From the NCBI RefSeq assembly GCF_006475605.1, contig NZ_SSBC01000010.1, positions 1,116,001 to 1,180,000 of the forward strand: 64,000 nt of DNA, in the 5' to 3' direction. This DNA is from Asticcacaulis tiandongensis (lineage in GTDB: Bacteria > Pseudomonadota > Alphaproteobacteria > Caulobacterales > Caulobacteraceae). Position 1 is the first letter of the stretch; every line of letters starts with the position of its first letter. This document shows, one piece after another, positions 9,336 through 19,563 of this stretch. The notes beneath the pieces were generated by a model, which was not told where the DNA came from, did not search any database, and saw only the letters and a program-made list of their open reading frames with translations. The translations under genes and the position numbers were made by a program.

Positions 9336-10040
9336 ATGTCCCTCACCCTGCTCTCAGACGCCTTTGACTTTGACGGCTTTAGCGATCGTTTCGCCAAAAA
9401 AGGCCGTGTGCGCCTCGAAGGCGCGCTGTCGCCCGATGATGCCCATGCGGTACATATCGCGCTTGAGCAGCAGACCCTGTGGGAACTGCACCTGATGAGC
9501 GCCGAGGGTACGCCGGATATTATCTCGCGCACCGAACTTGAGGAACTTAACCCCTCCGAAATTCAGGATCGCCTGTCCGCCGCCGCTGAACGGGCGCAAA
9601 CCGGCCTGTCGTTTCTGCATCTCGGATATGATCTGACCTCCGAAGCCGCCCTGCGCAATCTGGGCGAGGATCATCCGCTCTACCGTCTGGCACAACTTGT
9701 CTGGTCGCCGGATTTTGCCGCTTTCTGTCAGTCCGTCACCGGCCTGTCAGACCTTAAGCTTCAGACCCTGACGGCTACGGCCTATCGTCCCGGTGATTTT
9801 TTCACCATGCACACCGACAAGGACGCGGCCTTAAGCTTTGAATGGAACTTCACCCATGACTGGCGCTCGGACTGGGGCGGGCAGATTCTGTTCCATTCGC
9901 CCTCGGGGGACCTTGAGGGCGGGATCATGCCGCGCCTGAACGATTTGTCGCTCTATGCCGGGGACCAGCCGCGCTCGATTGCCTCTCTGGCCGCCTATGC
10001 CGGTGGCCCGCGCTTTGCCATTACCGGACGCTTTGCCTGA
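9336..10040 (+). CDS. 2OG-Fe(II) oxygenase-family protein (prolyl-hydroxylase-like) lacking the distal His
   Basis: 234 residues, cytoplasmic. The double-stranded beta-helix core carries the H-x-D metal pair (H159, D161 in FTMHTDKDA) and the late RFAITGRF segment whose Arg normally holds 2-oxoglutarate. In relatives I recall, the distal iron ligand is His in a QPHSV context; here the same place reads QPRSI (Arg213, codon CGC at 9972-9974). The third ligand therefore appears lost by what could be one base change from CAC. The protein may be inactive, or a non-heme enzyme with an altered site. AAGG precedes the ATG. It lies 91 bases after purB, with a repeat between them. Confidence 0.78.
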   Translation: MSLTLLSDAFDFDGFSDRFAKKGRVRLEGALSPDDAHAVHIALEQQTLWELHLMSAEGTPDIISRTELEELNPSEIQDRLSAAAERAQTGLSFLHLGYDLTSEAALRNLGEDHPLYRLAQLVWSPDFAAFCQSVTGLSDLKLQTLTATAYRPGDFFTMHTDKDAALSFEWNFTHDWRSDWGGQILFHSPSGDLEGGIMPRLNDLSLYAGDQPRSIASLAAYAGGPRFAITGRFA

Positions 10041-10055
10041 GGGCCCTGACGCCCC

Positions 10056-10101
10056 GCGCTTATGGTCTTGATCTTGCAGTCCGCTTAAGCCAATGTGCAG
10101 C
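10056..10101. repeat. Copy A of a short dispersed element (related to 45384-45424)
   Basis: The segment ending TTAAGCCAATGTGCAGC matches 45408-45424 (TTAAGCCAATATGCAGC) with one mismatch over 17 bases, and weaker similarity (CGCTTAT, TGA, GC, TCC in order) extends about 28 bases upstream of it in both copies. Two copies in intergenic positions suggest a dispersed repeat; function is unknown. Confidence 0.4.
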
Positions 10102-10138
10102 GGCCTGACGGGACAGGCAAACAGCGGGGGCATTCACG

Positions 10139-10600
10139 GTGGTTATACCTGATTTTCTGACACTCGATTTCCTGACGCCTGAGGTTTTGCGCCCCGAAGT
10201 GCAGGCCTTTGCCAATGGCTTTCCGGTCACTCTGCTGCATGCGGGCGTCACGCTTGTGATGCTGGTGGTCGGTGCCTTTATCTATTCCATCCTCACGCCC
10301 TATAAGGAAATTGGCCAGATACGCGAAGGCAATTCTGCTGCCGCCGTAGCCTATGGTGGCGTTATTTTCGGTCTGGCCATTCCTCTGGCAGCCTCGCTGG
10401 CAGCCTCCACCTCCCTGCGGGAAGTCGTTATCTGGGGTGGGGCGACCATTCTGCTGCAACTGTTTGTCTTCAGGCTGGTGGACTTTCTGCTCACAGGTTT
10501 ACCCGCGCGCATCAATGAAGGCGAAGTCTCTGCCGCCGTGCTTCTGGTGGCGGCCAAGCTATCGGCGGCACTGGTGCTTGCCGCGGCCGTGTCAATTTAG
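10139..10600 (+). CDS. DUF350 (UPF0719) family inner-membrane protein
   Basis: 153 residues with four hydrophobic helices (about 32-52, 70-92, 96-118, 130-152). The motif YKEIGQIREGNSAAAVAYGG between helices 1 and 2 is the DUF350 hallmark. Function is not established for the family; members often sit with stress or potassium-channel genes. The start is GTG at 10139, preceded by GCGGGGG. The next gene follows after 27 bases on the same strand, so the two probably form an operon. Confidence 0.8.
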   Translation: MVIPDFLTLDFLTPEVLRPEVQAFANGFPVTLLHAGVTLVMLVVGAFIYSILTPYKEIGQIREGNSAAAVAYGGVIFGLAIPLAASLAASTSLREVVIWGGATILLQLFVFRLVDFLLTGLPARINEGEVSAAVLLVAAKLSAALVLAAAVSI

Positions 10601-10627
10601 AACAGGCTTCAGGGGGGGGATCAGGCG

Positions 10628-11452
10628 ATGAAAGTTCCCGACTGGATCATCTATGGTGCGGCGCTGGCTCTGATTATCGGCATCACGGGACACTGGGCAG
10701 AAAACTCCGTAGCCCCCGAGGCGCCACCACCGCCCGGCCCCGGTGAAATGGCGTTGTTTGCCACCTTCACCCCTTTCAGTCCAAGTGAAATCATCACCCT
10801 GCCTTTGATGGACAAGCAGGAAAAGCGCGGCACGGCCTTTTCCGTTTCAAAGGACGGCGAATGGGTGGTGGCGCGCGAAAGCCTTAAGGATTGCGCCCAT
10901 CCCTTTATCAATGTCGGGGGCAATCTGGGGGTGCCCTTTACCACCCGCCAGATTGACGGCCTTGAAAACTACGTGCTGGCAGTGACGGGTGGCGGTGGCA
11001 GGCCCTTACCTATGGCCGCCCCCAATTCACTTAAGCCGGGCATGCGCGGCTTTATGCCGGGCTTCCCTCAGGGACATATCGGCGAAGCGACCGCACGACT
11101 GATTGGGGAAACCCGTCTCAAAAGCCGCCGCCGCTTTGAAGGCCCTGAAACGGTTATGGCCTGGGCCGTTGCCGGTCGCACACAGAACATTCCGGGCAGT
11201 CTCAATCAGCTTCTGGGCGGGCCGACCCTTAATGCCCAAAGTGAGGTTGTGGGCATCACCATAAAGACAAAGCCGCGTCGCGGGCGTATCTATTCCTCGA
11301 CCCCACAAACCCTAACGACGCTTACAACTGCGTCATCAAGGCCACAGGAAACGGGGCCTGAGAATTTGTTGACACGCCGTAATTACGGCACCGTCTCCGA
11401 TACGCTGCGTCGCGAATACCGCGTCGTGCAGGTCGGCTGCATCAAAACCTGA
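10628..11452 (+). CDS. Trypsin-fold protein with degenerate catalytic site
   Basis: 274 residues: an N-terminal membrane anchor (about 5-22) and a Pro-rich linker, then a region that looks like an S1-type beta-barrel. GTAFSVSKDGEWVVARESL corresponds to the segment that in active relatives reads G.AF.V...G.W.TARHV; the catalytic His position is not His here. GGPTLNAQSEVVGIT corresponds to GMSGGP but lacks the nucleophile Ser before GGP (LLGGP). So it is probably a non-catalytic protease homologue facing the periplasm. It is paired with the DUF350 gene. The assignment rests on motif recall only. Confidence 0.55.
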   Translation: MKVPDWIIYGAALALIIGITGHWAENSVAPEAPPPPGPGEMALFATFTPFSPSEIITLPLMDKQEKRGTAFSVSKDGEWVVARESLKDCAHPFINVGGNLGVPFTTRQIDGLENYVLAVTGGGGRPLPMAAPNSLKPGMRGFMPGFPQGHIGEATARLIGETRLKSRRRFEGPETVMAWAVAGRTQNIPGSLNQLLGGPTLNAQSEVVGITIKTKPRRGRIYSSTPQTLTTLTTASSRPQETGPENLLTRRNYGTVSDTLRREYRVVQVGCIKT

Positions 11453-11454
11453 GA

Positions 11455-11703
11455 TTATTCAGGCTTCTTATCGGTCGTATCCTTATCAATGACCTTGATC
11501 TTGTTACCAGGGGCCACCTGTACGTCCGGCGTCAGGCTGTTGTCATTGGCATCCTCAGGCACATCATATTCATGGCCCTTTTCCGGCGGAAAATATTCCT
11601 TGTCTTCACCGGCCTGATTGAGCTCTCCGGGGGTAAAGACCTTTTTTCCGACGTGCTCGGCAACATCCGCAGGCGTACGATCAGCGGGATTTTTTGTAGA
11701 CAT
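11455..11703 (-). CDS. Small acidic, probably disordered protein
   Basis: 82 residues (MSTKNPADRTPADVAEHVGK...), rich in Asp, Glu, Lys and Pro, with no Cys and no hydrophobic core, so it is predicted to be soluble and largely unfolded. I do not recognise a family. It ends two bases from the convergent protease-fold gene. A strong Shine-Dalgarno AAGGAGG lies six bases before the ATG, but it is inside a palindrome (separate entry), which suggests control of translation. Such small hydrophilic proteins are often stress-induced; that is only inference. Confidence 0.7.
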   Translation of the reverse strand: MSTKNPADRTPADVAEHVGKKVFTPGELNQAGEDKEYFPPEKGHEYDVPEDANDNSLTPDVQVAPGNKIKVIDKDTTDKKPE

Positions 11704-11710
11704 GACATAC

Positions 11711-11729
11711 CTCCTTATTAAATAAGGAG
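11711..11729 (-). promoter_or_regulatory. Palindrome sequestering the Shine-Dalgarno of the small acidic gene
   Basis: CTCCTTATT and AATAAGGAG form a perfect 9-bp inverted repeat around one base; in RNA an 8-bp stem with a 3-nt loop is possible. The 3' arm on the minus strand is the AAGGAG ribosome site of the 11455-11703 gene, and the 5' arm is its exact anti-SD. This could act as a translational switch or a simple RNA thermometer, or alternatively as a DNA operator. Confidence 0.5.
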
Positions 11730-11816
11730 TTTAATCCCTGAAATATAAAAAGCCTGTCCGCACAGAGGCAGGGATTTATAAAAGCCGCCTAGGAAGGTCG
11801 GAAGCCTGATGCCCTG

Positions 11817-12524
11817 CTATTCGCCTTTGGTGTCGGCGTTGTAATACTGCACGCCGATCTCAATCGCCTTACGACCCGTGTTGCGGCGGTGGCGGTTGGT
11901 GTCGCGCAAACTATAGACACAGCCGCAATATTCCTGCTGGTAGAATTCCTCGCGCTTGGAAATCTCGATCATACGCGCGGAACCGCCGCCCTTGCGCCAG
12001 TTGTAATCCCAGTAACTTAAGCCCTCATAAGGGGCTACGGCGCGCTCGCCGCTGCCGTTGATCTGCTTCATGTCCTTCCAGCGCGAAATCCCCAGCGAAC
12101 TGGTCATCACCGGAAAGCCGTGCTCGTGTGCATAAAGGGCGGTACGTTCAAAGCGCATGTCAAAGCACATGGTGCAGCGGATGCCCCGCTCCGGTTCCCA
12201 CTCCATGCCCTTGGCACGCTCGAACCAGTTGTCGGTGTCGTAATCAGCATCGATGAACGGCACGCCATGCTTTTCGGCAAAGCGTATATTCTCGTCCTTA
12301 CGCAGCAGATATTCACGCTCAGGATGGATGTTCGGATTATAGAAAAAGATGGTGTATTCGACACCAGACGCCAGCATGGCCTCCATGACCTCACCCGAAC
12401 AGGGTGCACAACACGAATGCAGCAGCACCTTTGTCTCACCATTCGGCGGCGTCAGGACAGGGCGCTGAAATTCGGTCGGAGGATTGTCATTCTGTGGCTT
12501 GCTCATGGGGCGCGTCCATATCAT
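11817..12524 (-). CDS. queH: Epoxyqueuosine reductase QueH
   Basis: 235 residues, DUF208 family. It reduces epoxyqueuosine to queuosine in tRNA wobble modification, as a non-homologous substitute for QueG. Conserved Cys motifs are visible: HSCCAPCSG (about 35-43), [15 protein letters not shown] (about 111-125) and YCGCVYS near the C-terminus, which bind the Fe-S cluster and a second metal. The start may be at 12524 or at the Met of MSKPQ six codons later; no clear SD decides. It begins 23 bases after the acs stop on the same strand. Confidence 0.92.
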   Translation of the reverse strand: MIWTRPMSKPQNDNPPTEFQRPVLTPPNGETKVLLHSCCAPCSGEVMEAMLASGVEYTIFFYNPNIHPEREYLLRKDENIRFAEKHGVPFIDADYDTDNWFERAKGMEWEPERGIRCTMCFDMRFERTALYAHEHGFPVMTSSLGISRWKDMKQINGSGERAVAPYEGLSYWDYNWRKGGGSARMIEISKREEFYQQEYCGCVYSLRDTNRHRRNTGRKAIEIGVQYYNADTKGE

Positions 12525-12546
12525 GACCCGCGCCCCTGATCAACAA

Positions 12547-14493
<1,947 letters not shown>

Positions 14494-14506
14494 AGTAGCG
14501 GGCGTC

Positions 14507-14535
14507 CTCAAAGTTTTTATTATTAAAAATTTGAG
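14507..14535 (-). promoter_or_regulatory. AT-rich inverted repeat in the acs leader
   Basis: CTCAAA-G-TTTTTA and TAAAAATTTGAG pair with one bulged base around a TTAT loop. On the minus strand the 3' arm runs into the GAGGA that precedes acs, so it could affect initiation, or be an operator. There is no long T run, so terminator activity is unlikely. Confidence 0.35.
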
Positions 14536-14634
14536 ACCAGCATACGCCCCTGACGCAACCAAAGTCGATAGGACCAATTGCAAATATTATATTTAAAACG
14601 CACCGTTCAGCAAAATGTGATCACAGTAGGTAAA

Positions 14635-15651
14635 TTAGCGCTCGGTCTTGAGCGGACGCGTCATCAGTTCACCGATCGCCTTATCGACACTGACCTCACC
14701 GGCCAGAATAGCGGCCACGGCATTACAGATCGGCAGGTCAACTCCCAATCGCTCCCCTAAGTGGCGCACTGCCGGTGCCGATTCGACCCCTTCGGCCACG
14801 GAAATCTTGCCCTCAAGCGCCTGAGCCAGCGTCAGACCGCGACCGAGCGCCAGGCCGACTGACATGTTACGCGACTGTGGCGATGAACAGGTCAGCACCA
14901 GATCCCCAAGCCCGCACAGCCCCGACAAGGTTTCGGACTTTGCCCCCAACGCCTCAGCAAAACGCACCATCTCGGCAAAGCCGCGTGTAATCAGGGCGGC
15001 ATGAGCGCTGCGCCCCAGTCCCTTGCCTTCGCTGATGCCGCAGGCAATGGCCAACACGTTTTTCAGCGCGCCACCGGCCTCGGCACCGGTCATGTCATCA
15101 ATCAGATAGGGCCGGAAGGTCGCCGTAGCCAGTGTGGTCGAAATGCGCGCCCCGAGGTCAGGCTCATGACAGGCCAGCGTCACTGCGGTCGGCAGGTTCC
15201 GCGCCACTTCGGCGGCAAAGCTTGGCCCCGACAGCACCGCAGACGGCACACCCGGCAGGATTTCGGCCATGACCTCGTTCATCAGGTCGTCCGTGCCGCG
15301 TTCAATGCCCTTGGCACAGAGCACTACCGGCACGCCCTCACGCAGATAGGGTTTGAAGGCGGTAAGCGTCGCACGCATATGTTGGGCGGGCGGCACCGCA
15401 AGGATCAGGTCACAGTCCTTCAGGTCTGCGACGTCCGCCGTCGCCTTCACGGCAGCCTCAAGCGGCACATCGGGTAAATAAAGGCTGTTCAGGTGATCGC
15501 GGTTGATGCTTTCAACCACTTCAGGCTCACGTGCCTGAAGCAATACCTCACGACCGGCCCGCGCCGCCACCTGCGCCAGAGCCGTGCCCCATGCGCCTGC
15601 ACCAATAACCCCGACCGATAAAAATGGTATGGCAGATTTGAACCGGCTCAC
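14635..15651 (-). CDS. gpsA: Glycerol-3-phosphate dehydrogenase [NAD(P)+]
   Basis: Reduces dihydroxyacetone phosphate to sn-glycerol-3-phosphate for phospholipid synthesis. 338 residues; the Rossmann motif [13 protein letters not shown] lies at about 14-26, with AKGIE and [10 protein letters not shown] in the middle, and KN.LAIACGI holding the catalytic Lys. The start codon overlaps the tsaD stop by four bases (ATGA), so the two genes are translationally coupled. Confidence 0.97.
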   Translation of the reverse strand: MSRFKSAIPFLSVGVIGAGAWGTALAQVAARAGREVLLQAREPEVVESINRDHLNSLYLPDVPLEAAVKATADVADLKDCDLILAVPPAQHMRATLTAFKPYLREGVPVVLCAKGIERGTDDLMNEVMAEILPGVPSAVLSGPSFAAEVARNLPTAVTLACHEPDLGARISTTLATATFRPYLIDDMTGAEAGGALKNVLAIACGISEGKGLGRSAHAALITRGFAEMVRFAEALGAKSETLSGLCGLGDLVLTCSSPQSRNMSVGLALGRGLTLAQALEGKISVAEGVESAPAVRHLGERLGVDLPICNAVAAILAGEVSVDKAIGELMTRPLKTER

Positions 15652-16781
15652 GCCTTGGCCCCCTTACGTCCTGACTTTTTATGTATGGGTGCGCTGATCG
15701 CCCTGTCCTCGTCAAGGGGCCAACGCGGACGGGCCACGGTTTTCAACGACTCCTTGCGAAAATCCGCCGCATTGAAACCGGCTTCTTCACGCAACAGCGC
15801 AAAGCGCTCAAGCCCCGCCAGCGCAATCATCGCGGCATTGTCCGTGCACCATTCAAGCGGCGGGGCAACAAAGCGGAATCCATTGGCCTCGGCCAATTGG
15901 GTTAACCGCGCCCGAACCGTCTTATTGGCCGCGACACCACCGGCCACAACAAAGGCAGGCCGTTCCGCACCGGTCATGTCCTTGAACAGCTTCATCGCCC
16001 GCTCCGAGCGCTCGGACAACTGGCGCGTGATCGCCGCCTGTACCGAAGCGCAGAGATCGGCCCGATCCTGAGGCGTCTTCACTTGCTCCATCGCCACCCT
16101 GGCCGCAGCGGTTTTCAGACCCGAAAACGAAAAATCACAATCCTTACGGCCGAGAAGCGCACGCGGCAGTTCAAATCGCGTGGCATCTCCGGTCACGGCC
16201 TCACGCTCAAGGGCCGGTCCTCCCGGATAGCCCAGCCCCAGCGTCTTGGCGATCTTGTCGAAAGCCTCACCGGCGGCATCATCTATGGTCGTCCCGAGGC
16301 GTTGGTAATCCCCGACACCGCGCACAGCCAGCAACTGACAATGGCCACCTGACACCAGCAACAGTAAAAACGGAAAGGCCACATCTTCGGTCAGCCGCAC
16401 GGAAAGGGCATGGCCTTCAAGATGATTGACACCGATCAGCGGCAGGTTACGGGCAAAGGCAAAGCCCTTGGCAAATGACAAGCCCACCATGACCCCGCCG
16501 ATCAGGCCCGGCCCCGACGTCGCGGCCACGGCATCCAGATCATCTGCGGTTACGCCCTTATTCGCCGCCTGCTCAAGCGCCAGCCGCGCCAGATCATCGA
16601 TGGTCTCCACATGGCTGCGCGCAGCGATTTCCGGCACCACACCGCCATAGACCGCATGTTTGACGACCTGAGAATGGATGACCGAAGACACCACCTCTAC
16701 ACGTCCGTCAGCGTCGCGGCGCACCACCGACACGGCGGTTTCGTCACAGCTTGATTCGACTCCGAGAACGCATAGGGTCAT
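15648..16781 (-). CDS. tsaD: tRNA N6-threonylcarbamoyladenosine transferase TsaD
   Basis: Adds the threonylcarbamoyl group to A37 of ANN-decoding tRNAs, together with TsaB and TsaE. 377 residues; N-terminal [10 protein letters not shown] (7-16), metal-binding HLEGH (120-124), SGGHCQL and a late TDNAAMIA. I took the ATG at 16781; the open frame upstream adds 20 residues that do not fit the family. It diverges from hemC across about 100 bases, a common arrangement in Caulobacterales. Confidence 0.96.
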   Translation of the reverse strand: MTLCVLGVESSCDETAVSVVRRDADGRVEVVSSVIHSQVVKHAVYGGVVPEIAARSHVETIDDLARLALEQAANKGVTADDLDAVAATSGPGLIGGVMVGLSFAKGFAFARNLPLIGVNHLEGHALSVRLTEDVAFPFLLLLVSGGHCQLLAVRGVGDYQRLGTTIDDAAGEAFDKIAKTLGLGYPGGPALEREAVTGDATRFELPRALLGRKDCDFSFSGLKTAAARVAMEQVKTPQDRADLCASVQAAITRQLSERSERAMKLFKDMTGAERPAFVVAGGVAANKTVRARLTQLAEANGFRFVAPPLEWCTDNAAMIALAGLERFALLREEAGFNAADFRKESLKTVARPRWPLDEDRAISAPIHKKSGRKGAKA

Positions 16782-16882
16782 GTGTGGGGGACGCTCCGTA
16801 AAAACTGCCGCGACACAAACGGTCAAATGGTCACACGTCAAGAGGCTTGCAAGGCTTTTGACGAAAAACTACAAACAGTCTC

Positions 16883-17821
16883 ATGACACACCTGCTTAAA
16901 ATCGGAACCCGCGGCTCAAAACTGGCAACCACCCAATGCGGCTGGGTCCAGAGGCGTATTACGGCAGCCTTAGGCTATGATCCCGTCCGGGCCGACGAAA
17001 TCGCGCCCCTGAAAATTATCGTCACACAGGGTGACCGCATTCAGGATCGCCGCCTGATCGAAGCCGGTGGCAAGCAGTTGTTCACCAAGGAAATTGAAGA
17101 ATCCCTTTTGAACGGCGATGTCGATGTTGCCGTCCATTCGCTCAAGGACATGCCTGCCGAAGACGTACCGGGCCTGAGCCTGTGCGCCATTCCCGTCCGC
17201 GAAGACCCGCGTGACGCCTTTGTCAGCGTGAACTATCAAACCCTTGCGGACCTGCCGAAGGGTGCGAAACTCGGCACCGCCAGCATGCGCCGTCAGGCAC
17301 AGGCTCTGGCGGCTCGTCCCGACCTTGAGGTCGTGATGATCCGGGGCAATGTCGATACGCGCCTGAAAAAACTTGAGGCCGGTGACTGCGACGCCCTTTT
17401 GCTGGCGGCGGCGGGTTTGAAACGCCTCGGTCTCGAAGAGCGTATCCGCTCTTATATCGACCCTGACCTGTTCCCCAATGCGCCGGGTCAGGGCGCTCTG
17501 GCCGTGCAATGCCGTACCGCAGACCTCAATCAGGACTGGATCAGCAAATTGCACCACCCCGAAACCCATCTGCGCATTCTGGCCGAACGTGGCGCCTTAG
17601 AAGCGCTTGAGGCGTCGTGCCGTACGGCGGTTGGAGCCTATGCCAAAATCGACGGCGATACTTTATCCTTGTTTGTCGAAGCCCTGACCGCTGATGGTCA
17701 GACGCGCTGGCAACGCCGTGAAACGCTTGCAAACCCGACGCCGCAAACCGCGCACGCCCTGGGGCTCAGGCTCGGCCACTCCATCCGTGAAGAAGCCGGT
17801 GACCGGCTTATTGTGGCATGA
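16883..17821 (+). CDS. hemC: Porphobilinogen deaminase (hydroxymethylbilane synthase)
   Basis: Heme pathway enzyme joining four porphobilinogens into hydroxymethylbilane. 312 residues; starts KIGTRGSKLA, has HSLKDMPAE and RGNVDTRLKKL, and carries the Cys that holds the dipyrromethane cofactor in EASCRTAVGAY (Cys246). It overlaps hemD by four bases. Confidence 0.97.
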   Translation: MTHLLKIGTRGSKLATTQCGWVQRRITAALGYDPVRADEIAPLKIIVTQGDRIQDRRLIEAGGKQLFTKEIEESLLNGDVDVAVHSLKDMPAEDVPGLSLCAIPVREDPRDAFVSVNYQTLADLPKGAKLGTASMRRQAQALAARPDLEVVMIRGNVDTRLKKLEAGDCDALLLAAAGLKRLGLEERIRSYIDPDLFPNAPGQGALAVQCRTADLNQDWISKLHHPETHLRILAERGALEALEASCRTAVGAYAKIDGDTLSLFVEALTADGQTRWQRRETLANPTPQTAHALGLRLGHSIREEAGDRLIVA

Positions 17822-18540
17822 TGCTTTACTGGATCAGTCGCACCCTTCCCGCGGCTGAAACCACGGCTGAAAAGCTGAAAGCACGGGGCTATGCCAGCCT
17901 GACCGACCCGGTGCTGGTGGTCGAACCAATTGCCGCCGCTGTCGATGTGTCCGATTTCACCGACATCATCTTCACCAGCCCCAACGGAGTTACGGCCTTT
18001 TGCGCCCGACACACGATCCGCGCCCTGACGGTCTGGGCGGTCGGCACGGCCACGGCAGAAGCTGCCCGCAGTGCCGGTTTTCAGCATATTCATGATGCCA
18101 ATGGCGACGGCGGCGACCTCAGCCGTCTTATTATCAAAACCGGCAATCCGGCAGGCCATTATCTATATGCGGGGCCAGAAACCCCTGCCCGTGATATTGC
18201 CGGTGCACTGGCTGAGGCGGGCTTTCGCTTCATGCAAATCCCCTTTTACCGCACGGTTGCGCGGCAACCTGAAACCGCCCTTCAGCGTCTGGGCGACATC
18301 AGCCATGTCCTGATCCACTCGCCCCGTGCCGCCACCCTCATCGGGCAGGCTCTGATGGATAAACCGCTTTCTAACACTCTGCGCGTAATCTGCATCTCCG
18401 AAGCCGCCGCCCTGAACTTCGCCAAAGGTTTGCAGAGATCGCTTGATTTGAGCACTGGAAATATTTCAGGCTTGGGCATACACATAGATATCGCCGACCA
18501 CCCCAGCGAAACCTCTATGCTGGAGCGGATCGGTTTATAA
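17818..18540 (+). CDS. hemD: Uroporphyrinogen-III synthase
   Basis: Closes hydroxymethylbilane with inversion of ring D. 240 residues; sequence is weakly conserved as usual, but FTSPNGVTAF (about 50-59), LYAGPETPARD and HSPRAATLIG fit the family, and the ATGA overlap with hemC confirms the assignment. Followed after 36 bases by the membrane gene of the same cluster. Confidence 0.92.
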   Translation: MMLYWISRTLPAAETTAEKLKARGYASLTDPVLVVEPIAAAVDVSDFTDIIFTSPNGVTAFCARHTIRALTVWAVGTATAEAARSAGFQHIHDANGDGGDLSRLIIKTGNPAGHYLYAGPETPARDIAGALAEAGFRFMQIPFYRTVARQPETALQRLGDISHVLIHSPRAATLIGQALMDKPLSNTLRVICISEAAALNFAKGLQRSLDLSTGNISGLGIHIDIADHPSETSMLERIGL

Positions 18541-18576
18541 GCCACATGGCAGGGTTCAACGGACAGACGCCTTCAG

Positions 18577-19563
18577 ATGACAGACGAAACCAAAGACGAC
18601 CTCACCCTCTCCAGCCTGCCGGACACGGATAGCCCGCAAAAGGAAAAATGGGCGCGCGGCCCGTTGATGATTGCCGTCGCCATCCCGCTTTTGTTTGTGC
18701 TTCTGGGCATTGCCTTTATGAGCTTTGCCGTCTTCAAGGAGCAACGGGCGAAAACCGATGTGGCCGCCGTCAGCGCACCAGCCCAAGCCCAGACCCAAGC
18801 CCAGACCACAGCGCCTGAGCCCCAGGCCGACCCGCGTGATGAGCAAATTGCCCGTCTTGAGGCCGAACTGAACGCCCTTAAGGCCAATCCGCCTGTCGCC
18901 AGCAGTGACGCCTCAGGCTTTGGCCAGCGTCTTTATTCCGATACTGGCTACGGCAGCCTGAGTGCGCGTGTTGACCGCCTTGAGGCCAATCAGCGCCTGA
19001 TGGTTCAGGCCGCTGCCGCTGCCACCGCCGCTTCGGGTCTGCAACAGGCCGCCAAAAGTTCACAACCATTCCTGAGCGAACTGGCCGACGTTGAAAAAAG
19101 CCTGACCGATACCTCACTGATTGCGCCTCTGCGGCCTCTGGCGCAGAAAGGCGTCACAAGCGAAGTGACACTGGCGGTTGAGTTTCCGGCCTATGCCGCA
19201 CGGGCGCAGGCCGTCGCGCGACCGGCAACTGAGAACGGCTTTCTCGATCGCCTCGGCAATCTGTTCGGTCGCCTGTTGACCATCCGCAGCATTGACCCGT
19301 CCACGGCCAAAGGTGCCGAAGCCGTGCTTATCCATGCGCAGGCCCGCATTGACGAAGGCGACCTGCCCGGAGCCATTGCCCATCTGAAAACCCTGCCGCC
19401 TGCCGCGCAGGACGCCCTCAAGCCCTGGCTCGACCGCGCCGAACAACGCGTTCAGGTCGATCAGCTGACCCGCCGCGTCGCCGTTGAGGCCTTAAGCCGC
19501 CTCAGTCAGGTCAATTACGCGACGAACACCTATGCCTCACCGGCACCGGAGGGCAGCCTGTGA
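18577..19563 (+). CDS. COG4223 / mitofilin-like inner-membrane protein
   Basis: 328 residues: cytoplasmic N-terminus, one membrane helix (about 28-50), an Ala/Gln-rich linker (AQAQTQAQT), a coiled coil (DEQIARLEAELNALKA, about 87-102) and an alpha-helical periplasmic domain. It is the protein found between hemD and hemY in alphaproteobacteria; it is related to mitofilin/Mic60 of mitochondria, which shapes membranes. Its bacterial role is not well defined. It overlaps hemY by four bases (GTGA). Confidence 0.82.
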   Translation: MTDETKDDLTLSSLPDTDSPQKEKWARGPLMIAVAIPLLFVLLGIAFMSFAVFKEQRAKTDVAAVSAPAQAQTQAQTTAPEPQADPRDEQIARLEAELNALKANPPVASSDASGFGQRLYSDTGYGSLSARVDRLEANQRLMVQAAAAATAASGLQQAAKSSQPFLSELADVEKSLTDTSLIAPLRPLAQKGVTSEVTLAVEFPAYAARAQAVARPATENGFLDRLGNLFGRLLTIRSIDPSTAKGAEAVLIHAQARIDEGDLPGAIAHLKTLPPAAQDALKPWLDRAEQRVQVDQLTRRVAVEALSRLSQVNYATNTYASPAPEGSL

